Shown: positions 32,450 through 40,085 of the stretch, in pieces
Numbering within the stretch: the first letter of the stretch is position 1
How the letters are laid out: every line of letters begins with the position of its first letter
Assembly: GCA_018713335.1 (NCBI GenBank)
Contig: DVOW01000025.1
Location: forward strand, 110,457-174,456
Source: Candidatus Merdivicinus intestinigallinarum
Lineage (GTDB): Bacteria > Bacillota > Clostridia > Oscillospirales > Ruminococcaceae
Direction of reading: 5' to 3'
DNA length: 64,000 nt
Program-made: the position numbers and the translations under genes
Notes under the pieces: model-generated
Databases searched by the model: none
Told to the model about the DNA's origin: nothing
Seen by the model: the letters and a program-made list of their open reading frames with translations, nothing else

Positions 32450-33031
32450 ATGGAGATTATCATTGCCACCGGCAACGCCGGGAAGGTGCGGGAATTTAAG
32501 CGGATGCTGGAGCCTTTGGGCTACACCGTTTTTTCCCAGAAGGAAAAGGGGATTTCCGTTGACGTGGAGGAAACCGGCGGCACCTTCGCGGAAAACGCCC
32601 TGATTAAGGCGCGAGCTGTCTGGGAGCAGGCCCATACGGCTGTTATCGCCGACGATTCCGGCCTCTGCGTGGACGCCCTGGACGGCCGGCCCGGGGTTTA
32701 CTCCGCCCGGTACGCCGGAGAGGACGCCACCGACGCCGACCGGAACCGGAAACTCCTTGCCGAGCTGGAAGGGGTGGAGAACCGTTCCGCCCACTTTACC
32801 TGCGCCATCGCCTACATCAGCCCGGATGGGAAGGAACGGGTCTTCGAGGGCATCTGTCCCGGAAAAATCGGCTTCGAGCCCAAGGGGAGCGACGGCTTCG
32901 GCTACGATCCCCTGTTTTACTGGGAGGACAAGACCTTTGGGGAAATGTCCGCGGAGGAAAAGGACGCCGTCAGCCACCGGGGCCGGGCCAACCGGATGCT
33001 GGAAGCGTATTTGAGCCGCCGCGACCGCTGA
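32450..33031 (+). CDS. rdgB: XTP/dITP diphosphatase (RdgB/HAM1)
   Basis: 193 residues. It hydrolyses non-canonical purine triphosphates to monophosphates, keeping inosine and xanthosine out of nucleic acids. Family motifs: IIATGNAGKVREFKRML (SxNxxK-like), VEETGGTFAENALIKARA, VIADDSGLCVDALDGRPGVY, SARYAG, PKGSDGFGYDPLFYW and SHRGRANRML. Length is typical. The upstream gene is the third small membrane paralogue; the ribosome-binding site is AGGGGAATAACATAG. Confidence 0.95.
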   Translation: MEIIIATGNAGKVREFKRMLEPLGYTVFSQKEKGISVDVEETGGTFAENALIKARAVWEQAHTAVIADDSGLCVDALDGRPGVYSARYAGEDATDADRNRKLLAELEGVENRSAHFTCAIAYISPDGKERVFEGICPGKIGFEPKGSDGFGYDPLFYWEDKTFGEMSAEEKDAVSHRGRANRMLEAYLSRRDR

Positions 33032-33044
33032 GCCCCTGCAATTC

Positions 33045-33300
33045 TATTTGGACGCCCCGGAAAAACGGCGGGGTTTTCCGAAACACTGCGATTCATTTTG
33101 GGGAACCTGTACCGAAAACGGCGGTTCATCCCGCCGTTCGCAAATCCAGCACGGGGATACAATACCGCGGCACGTCGTCAAGCTAGCTTGACGACGATCG
33201 CCGGCGATTCGCCGGTTGTAGGGGCGGCCATGTCAGCAATTTGATGACCGCTGCCCGCGATTATACAAAACCGCCGCGAATCGCGCCCCTACAAAAAGGA
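33045..33300. repeat. Intergenic hairpin repeats between rdgB and yhbY
   Basis: A 358-base gap without a gene. It has AACGGCGGGGTTTTCC-type words, the perfect palindrome CGTCGTCAAGCTAGCTTGACG (about 33174-33197), GGCGATTCGCC, and a GTAGGGGCGGCC hairpin whose loop has been replaced by GTCAGCAATTTGATGAC before the closing stem. It ends with CGCGAA...TCGCGCCCCTAC. No clear promoter for yhbY was found. Confidence 0.7.
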
Positions 33301-33389
33301 TTTCGATTATATTGGAAACACTCATAGGGACATGAACCGCCGGAACATCCCGAAAAAATCTTACATCATTATCAAAAAGGAGAATCATT

Positions 33390-33680
33390 ATGTTAAACAG
33401 CAAACAGCGGGCCAAGCTCCGTTCCATGGCAAATTCTTTGGAAACCATTTTGCAGATCGGCAAGGGCGGCATCAGCGAGAACACTGTAAAGCAGGTGGAG
33501 GACGCTTTGAAAGCCCGGGAGCTCATTAAGATCCGGGTGCTGGAAAACAGCATCTATTCCGCCAAGGAGGCGGCCAACGAAATCGCCCAAGCTACCGGCT
33601 GCGACGTGGTCCAGGTGGTGGGCACCCGCATCACCCTTTATAAGCAGAACCCGGAGGAACCGGTAATCCAGCTGGACTAA
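33390..33680 (+). CDS. yhbY: YhbY-type CRM-domain RNA-binding protein
   Basis: 96 residues. The CRM fold starts LNSKQRAKLRSMANSLETIL and has the conserved QIGKGGISENTVKQVEDALK and ARELIKIRVLENS segments, ending VGTRITLYKQNPEEP. It is associated with pre-50S ribosomal subunits. AAAAAGGAG precedes the ATG. It begins the run yhbY-nadD-yqeK-LCP-rsfS, a conserved Firmicutes neighbourhood. Confidence 0.93.
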   Translation: MLNSKQRAKLRSMANSLETILQIGKGGISENTVKQVEDALKARELIKIRVLENSIYSAKEAANEIAQATGCDVVQVVGTRITLYKQNPEEPVIQLD

Positions 33681-33704
33681 ATCCCGCGGAAGGAGGCCTT
33701 TTCC

Positions 33705-34295
33705 ATGGAGCATTTCGGTATTTACGGCGGGACCTTCAACCCCATCCACAACGGCCACCTGCATTTGATCCGGGAGGCCTCCAGGCTTTTGTCCTTTGAC
33801 CGGATGCTGATTATCCCCACCAATATCCCGCCCCACAAGGCGCCGGAGGACCTGGCCTCCAATAAGGACCGGCTGGAAATGGTGCGCCTTGCGGTGGAGG
33901 GGATGGACAAGGTCTGGGTCAGCGACCTGGAACAGCGGTCCAAGGGCCGGAGCTTTACCATTTTGACCTTGGAAAAGCTGCGGTTCTTGTTCCCGGAAAG
34001 CCGGTTCACCCTGCTCATGGGGGCGGATATGCTCTGTTCCTTCGACCATTGGCACCGTTGGAAAGACATCCTGCGCCTGGCGGACATCGCCGCCTTTGCC
34101 CGGGACGAGGGGGAGGAAGCGATGCTGGAGAAGAAGGCCGCGGCCCTTGGGCGGGCAAAGGTCATCCGGGTGGAGCCGCTGCCCCTTTCCTCCACCATGG
34201 TCCGGGAAAAGCTCCGCCGGGGGGAGGACGTTTCCGGCCTCCTGCCGCCGGCGGTTTTGGATTATATCAATCGAAAGGGGCTTTACAAGGCATGA
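33705..34295 (+). CDS. nadD: Nicotinate-nucleotide adenylyltransferase
   Basis: 196 residues. It makes deamido-NAD from nicotinate mononucleotide and ATP. Nucleotidylyltransferase motif FGIYGGTFNPIHNGHLHLIR (the HxGH box) near residues 3-22, LLMGADMLCSFDHWHRWKDI in the middle and the C-terminal SSTMVREKLRRGEDVSGLLP. GGAAGGAGG precedes the ATG. Its TGA overlaps the yqeK ATG by 4 bases (ATGA). Confidence 0.96.
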   Translation: MEHFGIYGGTFNPIHNGHLHLIREASRLLSFDRMLIIPTNIPPHKAPEDLASNKDRLEMVRLAVEGMDKVWVSDLEQRSKGRSFTILTLEKLRFLFPESRFTLLMGADMLCSFDHWHRWKDILRLADIAAFARDEGEEAMLEKKAAALGRAKVIRVEPLPLSSTMVREKLRRGEDVSGLLPPAVLDYINRKGLYKA

Positions 34296-34885
34296 AAACC
34301 CATTATCCGGAATACGAGGCCATTTTGAAGGAACGGCTGACCCCGAAACGGTTTACCCATTCCCTAAACGTCATGGAACGGGCGGTGGAGCTGGCCAATA
34401 TCCACGGGGCCGACCCATTGAAAGCGGAGCTGGCCGGGCTCATTCACGATATCGAAAAAAATACGCCGCTAAAAATTTTGTTGCAAACCCTCGAAAAGTC
34501 TGATATACTTTTATCAAGTGCGGATCTGGCGTCCCCGCCCATCTGGCACGCCCCCTGCGGCTTTTTGTACGCACGGGACGCGCTGGGCATCCGGGATGAG
34601 GATGTGCTGAACGCCATCCGTTACCATACCACCGGCCGGGCCGGGATGTCCAAGCTGGAGAAGGTCGTTTATCTGGCGGACCTGACCTCTGCCGACCGGG
34701 ATTTCAGCGACGTGAAAAAGGTGCGGAAACTGTCGGAACAGGACCTGGACGGGGCTCTTTTTTACTCCCTCCAGTTTATCCTGGGCGACCTGACTGCCAA
34801 GGGGCTGCCCCTTCAGCCGGATTCCCTGGCCTGCTACAACGAAATCGCCTTGAAAAAGGCGGGCCGGCCTTCCGATAACCTTTAG
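34292..34885 (+). CDS. yqeK: YqeK-type HD-domain hydrolase
   Basis: 197 residues. HD-fold metal ligands are seen in KRFTHSLNVMERAVELANIH and AELAGLIHDIEKN, with HAPCGFLYARD, NAIRYHTTGRAGMSKLEKVV and YLADLTSADRDF following. Members of this family hydrolyse diadenosine tetraphosphate symmetrically. ATG 34292 overlaps the nadD stop; the longer upstream frame overlaps nadD out of frame and is ignored. Confidence 0.93.
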   Translation: MKTHYPEYEAILKERLTPKRFTHSLNVMERAVELANIHGADPLKAELAGLIHDIEKNTPLKILLQTLEKSDILLSSADLASPPIWHAPCGFLYARDALGIRDEDVLNAIRYHTTGRAGMSKLEKVVYLADLTSADRDFSDVKKVRKLSEQDLDGALFYSLQFILGDLTAKGLPLQPDSLACYNEIALKKAGRPSDNL

Positions 34886-34902
34886 GAGAAAGGTAGGATT
34901 TC

Positions 34903-35973
34903 ATGGCAAAGAATGGAAACAAAAAGCGGAGGCTTTCGGCGCTGGACCGGGTGCTGCTGGTTCTGTCGGTGGTGCTTATCGGCGTGTCCGCCGGGATCAT
35001 CGGGTATGTGTCTTTGATGAACTGGAAGCCGCTTTCCGAGGTGGACGAGTCCGGCAACGCCGTCAGCATTGACGAAAGCATCCAGACAGCCGAGGAAAAC
35101 CGGGGCCGGGTGACCAATTTCCTGGTGACCGGCATTGACTACAATACCATCGACGCCTCGGCAGGTACCGCCCGGGCCAAGCTCACCGATGTGATCATGG
35201 TGGTGCAGCTGAACCTGGACACCAACAAGGTGGACGTTTTGCAGATCCCCCGGGACACCTATGTGGGGACGGACGTTTCCTCCACCGGGAAGATCAACGG
35301 CGTTTACGGAAGAAGCGGCCTGGAAGGACTGGCACAGGTGATTTACGACCGGTTCCAGCTGCCGGTGGACCATTATGTCAATATCAATATGGACGGCTTT
35401 ATCACCATTGTAGACGCCATCGGCGGGGTGGAGATCAACATCCAGGAGAGCTTTACCCTGGAGGGCGTCACCTTCCAGCCGGGCCTCCAGACCCTAAACG
35501 GCATTGAAGCGGAGAAATTCGTCCGGGAACGCCACAGCCGCGGCTCCGACGTGGGACGCATGAACGCCCAGCGGGAATTTTTGGCAGCTCTGTTCCAGAA
35601 ATTTAAACATCTGTCCATCGGGCAGATCACCAACCTGGTGCCCACCGTCATGGAAAATGTCACCACGGATTTGGACGTGAAGACCGTTTTGAGCATGGTG
35701 GAGATCGTCCTGGGCATCGAGATGGAGGATATCAGCTTCCACATGGTCCCCGGCGAGGGCTGCTACGCCCCCAACGGGCAGTCGGTGTGGTCGGTGCACA
35801 TCGAGCCGCTGCTGGAGATCATCAACGAAAGCTTCCGGCCCTACGAGGAGCCGCTGACCGCCAGCGACTTAAACCTGGTGGAGCTCCAAAACACAACGGA
35901 TGTTTACGATGAAAATACTTCGACTGTCGGCGACCTGCTGGACGGCGGCAGCGAAAGCGATTCGGCGCAATAG
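34903..35973 (+). CDS. LytR-CpsA-Psr family phosphotransferase
   Basis: 356 residues. A short cytoplasmic start, one membrane span (LLVLSVVLIGVSAGIIGYVS, residues 15-34) and an outside LCP domain. Conserved sites: TDVIMVVQLNLDTNKVDVLQ, IPRDTYVG (catalytic Arg), KINGVYGRSG, VNINMDGFITIVDAIGGVEI and FVRERHSRGSDVGRMNAQRE with its arginines. LCP enzymes attach teichoic acids or capsules from lipid carriers to peptidoglycan, so this could finish the polymer made by the 5.9-14.3 kb cluster. It lies between yqeK and rsfS, the usual order. Confidence 0.93.
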   Translation: MAKNGNKKRRLSALDRVLLVLSVVLIGVSAGIIGYVSLMNWKPLSEVDESGNAVSIDESIQTAEENRGRVTNFLVTGIDYNTIDASAGTARAKLTDVIMVVQLNLDTNKVDVLQIPRDTYVGTDVSSTGKINGVYGRSGLEGLAQVIYDRFQLPVDHYVNINMDGFITIVDAIGGVEINIQESFTLEGVTFQPGLQTLNGIEAEKFVRERHSRGSDVGRMNAQREFLAALFQKFKHLSIGQITNLVPTVMENVTTDLDVKTVLSMVEIVLGIEMEDISFHMVPGEGCYAPNGQSVWSVHIEPLLEIINESFRPYEEPLTASDLNLVELQNTTDVYDENTSTVGDLLDGGSESDSAQ

Positions 35974-35981
35974 GAGGATCT

Positions 35982-36338
35982 ATGAACGCAAAAGAACTGA
36001 TGGAAAACGCTGTCCGGATCTTGGACAGCAAAAAAGCCCGGGACATCCGGGTCATCCGGGTGGGGGATCTGACCATCCTGGGGGAATATTTCGTCATTGC
36101 CGCGGGTTCCAGCTCCACCCAGGTGAAGATGCTGGCGGACGAGGTGGAATACCAGCTGGGCCAGAAGGGCGAAAAGCCCCACAATGTGGAAGGCTATAAA
36201 AGCGAAAACTGGATCGTGCTGGATTACACCGATGTGATCGTCCATGTTTTCTACGAGGAAACCCGGGATTTCTACGACCTGGAACGCCTGTGGGCCGACG
36301 GGGAGCAGATCGACATTTCCCACTTGCTGACCAAATAA
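35982..36338 (+). CDS. rsfS: Ribosomal silencing factor RsfS
   Basis: 118 residues. It binds L14 and blocks joining of subunits under starvation. Typical stretches: DIRVIRVGDLTILGEYFVIA, SSSTQVKMLADEVEYQLGQK, EGYKSENWIVLDYTDVIVHV and FYEETRDFYDLERLWADGEQ. AGGAGGATCT precedes the ATG, 8 bases after the LCP gene. Confidence 0.96.
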   Translation: MNAKELMENAVRILDSKKARDIRVIRVGDLTILGEYFVIAAGSSSTQVKMLADEVEYQLGQKGEKPHNVEGYKSENWIVLDYTDVIVHVFYEETRDFYDLERLWADGEQIDISHLLTK

Positions 36339-36344
36339 AATATT

Positions 36345-36440
36345 TCGGAAAAACGGGGACGATGGCGGCATCGTCCCCTACAATTTTCCCGGAAGGTTTG
36401 AGGATATTCGTAGGGGCCGGGGGACCCGGCCCCTACAAAT
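36345..36440 (-). repeat. GTAGGGGC hairpin pair, inverted copy
   Basis: Two hairpins: GGGGACGATG/CATCGTCCCC (36355-36378) and GTAGGGGCCGGG/CCCGGCCCCTAC (36410-36436), joined by the same linker found at 14480 and 15150 (here in reverse: CCCGGAAGGTTTGAGGATAT). The stem of the first hairpin is unlike either of the other arrays but is still perfectly paired. It ends exactly at the stop of the SLOG gene. Confidence 0.85.
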
Positions 36441-36781
36441 TAAGTGGCAGACTTTTTTAAAAAGATTGTCACTTTTTTATTTTTCTTTTTGCATTGTTCA
36501 ATTACATATTTTGTACCTTTGGATTTTCCATCCCAAAAGGCCAGAACGGCATCGGCATAATCAATAATCTGTAAATTTCTGCGAAGCGGCGCGCCTTTTC
36601 CATATTTTGGGTATTCCGGCAAAAATTCTGTCAGCTTTATATGGTTTGCGTGAGCATACGCCCGGGCACAGGAATCAATCCCTTTTGCGCCGCCTGAAAC
36701 AATTTCGGTTATTTCTTCCGGAATATACTTTTCCAAATCTGTGACAATTAAATTTCGGGAACCAATAATCGCAATTTTCAT
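36440..36781 (-). CDS. SLOG-superfamily protein (DUF2493-like)
   Basis: 113 residues. The Rossmann-like SLOG fold is suggested by MKIAIIGSRNLIVTDLEKYI at the start, EIVSGGAKGIDSCARAYAHA (the GGAxGID signature) and FLPEYPKYGKGAPLRRNLQI, then DAVLAFWDGKSKGTKYVIEQ. Proteins of this group bind nucleotides or nucleotide-derived signals and often lie in defence or stress contexts; no activity can be assigned. ATG 36781 is chosen over 36802 because AAGGGGTG lies seven bases before it. It is AT-rich and divergent from an RHH gene, with a perfect inverted repeat over its predicted transcription start (TATAAT at 36841-36836 on minus). Confidence 0.8.
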   Translation of the reverse strand: MKIAIIGSRNLIVTDLEKYIPEEITEIVSGGAKGIDSCARAYAHANHIKLTEFLPEYPKYGKGAPLRRNLQIIDYADAVLAFWDGKSKGTKYVIEQCKKKNKKVTIFLKKSAT

Positions 36782-36806
36782 AAAGAACACCCCTTGAATC
36801 AAATTT

Positions 36807-36829
36807 AGTATACTTAAATCAAGTATACT
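36807..36829. promoter_or_regulatory. Perfect inverted-repeat operator, SLOG/RHH intergenic
   Basis: AGTATACTT-AAATC-AAGTATACT: 9-bp arms with a 5-base centre, at the predicted transcription start of the SLOG gene. TATAAT boxes lie at 36836-36841 (minus) and 36867-36872 (plus); both have weak -35 elements. The divergent RHH protein is the obvious candidate to bind it. Confidence 0.7.
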
Positions 36830-36893
36830 TTCAACATTATACCATAAAACAATCTTAAAATAAACTTATAATAAGATTATTTGAGGGGTTGTT

Positions 36894-37097
36894 ATGCGGA
36901 ATAAAAATAACAAACATTTAGGCATTGAGGTGGAACCGGTGCTGCATTATAAATTACGCTATATCGCAAAATATGAAGGGCGTTCCGCGAATGGACAAAT
37001 TTTGTATTTAGTTCGTCAGTGTATTAAGGAATTTGAGAATGAAAACGGCGAAATTCAGATACCAGAAGATATGGCTGACAAGTCGATAAATAGTTGA
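36894..37097 (+). CDS. Ribbon-helix-helix (Arc-like) regulator
   Basis: 67 residues. MRNKNNKHLGIEVEPVLHYK, then LRYIAKYEGRSANGQILYLV and RQCIKEFENENGEIQ. The strand HLGIEVEP, helix A (VLHYKLRYIAKYEG), the RSANGQI turn and helix B (LYLVRQCIKEFE) make an Arc-type fold like those in phage and plasmid repressors. GAGGGG precedes the ATG. The region is AT-rich. Its last bases contain the -35 box of the leuS T-box promoter (37094-37099). It probably represses itself and the SLOG gene. Confidence 0.75.
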   Translation: MRNKNNKHLGIEVEPVLHYKLRYIAKYEGRSANGQILYLVRQCIKEFENENGEIQIPEDMADKSINS

Positions 37098-37121
37098 CAT
37101 TTTTTCAAAATCTGTTATAAT
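37094..37121 (+). promoter_or_regulatory. Promoter of the leuS T-box transcript
   Basis: TTGACA at 37094-37099 and TATAAT at 37116-37121, 16-base spacer; the -35 overlaps the stop codon of the RHH gene. Confidence 0.85.
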
Positions 37122-37127
37122 AAAAAA

Positions 37128-37385
37128 TATACTGTGAAAAGCTGTGACAGGGAAAAAGTCCTCCCCGCCCCACTTCAGAGAGCTGCCGGATGCTGCAAGG
37201 CAGTGTGCCGGGCCGGACGCGCTCGCCCTTGAGCTTCCCGCTGAACAGGGTTCTCCCTTATTAGGCCCGGACGGTTTTCCTCCGTTATGGGAAAAAGCGG
37301 GCGCTTTGCGCCAACGAGAATGGTACCGCGGAAGTTTGGCTTTCGTTTCTTGCATTGCAGGGAACGGAAGCCTTTTGATTTGTGA
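37128..37385 (+). ncRNA. T-box riboswitch upstream of leuS
   Basis: The T-box sequence GAATGGTACCGCGG lies at about 37317-37330. Stem I features include CAGAGAGCTGCCGG and the AAGGCAGTG stretch. A terminator follows: GGCTTTCGTTTC pairs (with G-T pairs) with GGAACGGAAGCC around 37338-37375, then TTTT. Uncharged tRNA-Leu would stabilise the antiterminator and allow leuS transcription. A CTT at 37234-37236 in TGAGCTTCC is a possible Leu specifier, but I cannot confirm it without folding. Confidence 0.9.
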
Positions 37386-37402
37386 AGAAAGGAACGAAAG
37401 CC

Positions 37403-39811
37403 ATGAGATCCTACGATTTTCAGGCCATTGAGAAAAAATGGCAGAATTACTGGGAGGAGCATAACACCTTCCATGCGGAAAACGACTACACCAAACCCAA
37501 ATTTTACGCTTTGGTAGAATTTCCCTATCCTTCCGGACAGGGCCTGCATGTGGGCCATCCCCGGCCTTACACCGCCCTGGACATTGTGGCCCGGAAACGC
37601 CGTCTGGAAGGCTACAACGTCCTGTACCCCATGGGCTGGGACGCTTTCGGCCTGCCCACGGAAAACTTTGCCATCAAAAACCACGTCCACCCCGCCGAGG
37701 TCACCAAAAACAATGTGGCCCGGTTCAAAAGCCAGCTGAAATCCCTGGGTCTTTCCTTCGACTGGCAGCGGGAGATCAACACCACCGACCCGGATTACTA
37801 CAAATGGACCCAGTGGATCTTCATTCAGCTCTTTAAAGCTGGCTTGGCCTACAAGAGCGAGATGAACGTCAACTGGTGCACCTCCTGCAAATGCGTCCTG
37901 GCCAACGAGGAAGTCGTGGGCGGCGTCTGCGAACGCTGCGGCGGCGAGGTCATCCACAAGGTCAAATCCCAGTGGATGCTGAAGATCACCGAGTACGCCC
38001 AGAAGCTCATCGACGGCCTGGCGGACGTCAATTACATCGAACGGGTGAAAACCTCCCAGATCAACTGGATCGGCCGTTCCACCGGCGCGGAAGTGGACTT
38101 CGGCACCACCGCCGGGGACACCCTCCGGGTTTACACCACCCGCCCCGACACCCTGTTCGGCGCCACCTACATGGTGGTTTCCCCGGAGCACCCCTTCATC
38201 GAGAAATGGGCGGACAAGCTCAAAAACATGGACGAGATCCGGGCTTACCAGAAGGAAGCCGCCAAAAAGTCCGACTTTGAGCGCACCGAGGTCAACAAGG
38301 ACAAAACCGGCGTCCGGCTGGACGGCGTTATGGGCATCAACCCGGTCAACGGCAAGGAGATCCCCATCTTCATTTCCGACTACGTCCTGGTGAGCTACGG
38401 CACCGGCGCCATCATGGCGGTGCCGGCCCACGACACCCGGGACTATGAGTTCGCCAAGAAATTTAACCTGCCCATCATCGAGGTGGTCAAGGGCGGCGAC
38501 ATCGAGAAGGAAGCCTTCACCGACTGCGACACCGGCGTGATGGTCAACTCCGGGTTCTTAGACGGCCTGACTGTGGAGGAAGCCAAGGAGAAGATCAAAG
38601 ACTGGCTCACCGAAACCGGCAAGGGCGAACGGAAGGTCAACTACAAGCTCCGGGACTGGGTGTTTGCCCGCCAGCGTTACTGGGGCGAGCCTATCCCCAT
38701 CGTCCACTGCGACCACTGCGGCTATGTCCCCGTTCCGGAAAGCGAGCTGCCCCTGCGGCTGCCGGAAGTGGACAGCTATGAGCCTACCGAGGACGGCGAA
38801 TCCCCCCTGTCCAAAATCGACAGCTTCGTGAACACCACCTGCCCCGTCTGCGGCCGCCCCGCCAAACGGGAAACCGACACCATGCCTCAGTGGGCCGGTT
38901 CTTCCTGGTATTTCCTCCGGTACTGCGACCCCCACAACAACGAGGCCCTGGCTTCCCCGGAGGCCCTCAAATACTGGCTGCCTGTTGACTGGTACAACGG
39001 CGGCATGGAGCACACCACCCTGCACCTGCTCTACTCCCGGTTCTGGCACAAATTCCTTTACGACCAGGGCGTCGTCCCCTGCAGCGAGCCTTACGCCAAG
39101 CGCACCAGCCACGGCATGGTTTTGGGCGAAAACGGCGAGAAGATGAGCAAATCCCGGGGCAACGTCATCAACCCCGACGACATCGTCCGGGACTTCGGCG
39201 CGGACACCCTGCGGCTTTACGAGATGTTCATGGGCGACTTTGAGAAATCCGCCCCCTGGAGCATGGATTCCGTCCGGGGCTGCAAACGGTTCCTGGACCG
39301 CATCTGGAACCTCCAGAACATCCTCATCGACGGGGACAGCTACCGCAAGGAGCTGGAAACCCCCTTCCATCAGACCATCAAGAAGGTTTCCGAGGACATC
39401 GAGTCCATGAAGTTCAACACCGCTATTGCGGCCATGATGAGCCTCTTGAACCAGATCTCCGACAGCGGGGCCATCAATCGGGCCGAATACCGCGACCTGC
39501 TGATCATGCTCAACCCCTTCGCCCCCCACATGACCGAGGAGCTGTTTGAAGAGATGGGCTTCGGCGGCCTCATTTCCTCCTGTCAGTGGGTGAAATGGGA
39601 CGAGGAAAAATGCAAGGAATCCACTGTGGAGATCGTGGCCCAGGTCTGCGGCAAGATCCGGGCGAAACTGGTCGTCCCGGCGGACATCTCCCAGGAGGAG
39701 GCCATTGCCCTGGCCAAGGCGGAACCCCGCGTCGCCGCGGAAATCGAGGGCAAGAAGATCGTCAAGGAGCTGTACGTCAAGGGCAAACTGGTGAACATCG
39801 TCGCGAAATAA
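37403..39811 (+). CDS. leuS: Leucyl-tRNA synthetase
   Basis: 802 residues. Class I motif HIGH appears as [20 protein letters not shown] (HVGH), the KMSKS motif as [19 protein letters not shown]. The CP1 editing domain sits between ([35 protein letters not shown], the latter with the Asp that clears mischarged tRNA), and a zinc-binding insertion has [14 protein letters not shown] and CERCGGE. ATG 37403 is chosen because AAAGGA is 9 bases before and it gives the usual [14 protein letters not shown] start; GTG 37382 is inside the attenuator tail. Regulated by the T-box. Confidence 0.97.
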   Translation: MRSYDFQAIEKKWQNYWEEHNTFHAENDYTKPKFYALVEFPYPSGQGLHVGHPRPYTALDIVARKRRLEGYNVLYPMGWDAFGLPTENFAIKNHVHPAEVTKNNVARFKSQLKSLGLSFDWQREINTTDPDYYKWTQWIFIQLFKAGLAYKSEMNVNWCTSCKCVLANEEVVGGVCERCGGEVIHKVKSQWMLKITEYAQKLIDGLADVNYIERVKTSQINWIGRSTGAEVDFGTTAGDTLRVYTTRPDTLFGATYMVVSPEHPFIEKWADKLKNMDEIRAYQKEAAKKSDFERTEVNKDKTGVRLDGVMGINPVNGKEIPIFISDYVLVSYGTGAIMAVPAHDTRDYEFAKKFNLPIIEVVKGGDIEKEAFTDCDTGVMVNSGFLDGLTVEEAKEKIKDWLTETGKGERKVNYKLRDWVFARQRYWGEPIPIVHCDHCGYVPVPESELPLRLPEVDSYEPTEDGESPLSKIDSFVNTTCPVCGRPAKRETDTMPQWAGSSWYFLRYCDPHNNEALASPEALKYWLPVDWYNGGMEHTTLHLLYSRFWHKFLYDQGVVPCSEPYAKRTSHGMVLGENGEKMSKSRGNVINPDDIVRDFGADTLRLYEMFMGDFEKSAPWSMDSVRGCKRFLDRIWNLQNILIDGDSYRKELETPFHQTIKKVSEDIESMKFNTAIAAMMSLLNQISDSGAINRAEYRDLLIMLNPFAPHMTEELFEEMGFGGLISSCQWVKWDEEKCKESTVEIVAQVCGKIRAKLVVPADISQEEAIALAKAEPRVAAEIEGKKIVKELYVKGKLVNIVAK

Positions 39812-39912
39812 ATTTGCGGCGAGCCGCCGTTTTTTCTGGAACGTTTCGATTTTTCACGCGGGCCGGCAGTGTTGTCCTTTATCGTTCGATTTTTCCAAAA
39901 CATTTCAAAAAC

Positions 39913-39948
39913 AAACGGCTGTCATCCATTGGATGGCGGCCGTTTTCC
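39913..39948 (+). terminator. Terminator after leuS
   Basis: AACGGC...CATCC-ATT-GGATG...GGCCGTT, with small internal bulges, followed by TTTTCC. The rest of the 270-base gap holds only degenerate repeat words (GGCGAGCCGCC) and the promoter at 40012. Confidence 0.6.
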
Positions 39949-40011
39949 TATGAGAAAAATTTTATCCGTGTGAATTTTTTGAAAATACTCTCCGAAAAAC
40001 AGCGGAAAGAA

Positions 40012-40040
40012 TTGTATTATGTAACCTCTTGTGTTATACT
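40012..40040 (+). promoter_or_regulatory. Promoter of the 40086 membrane protein gene
   Basis: TTGTAT at 40012-40017, TATACT at 40035-40040, 17-base spacer. Confidence 0.65.
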
Positions 40041-40085
40041 AAAAACAATGGTTTCAATAACTAATCCCAGTTTGGAGGGATGTTC

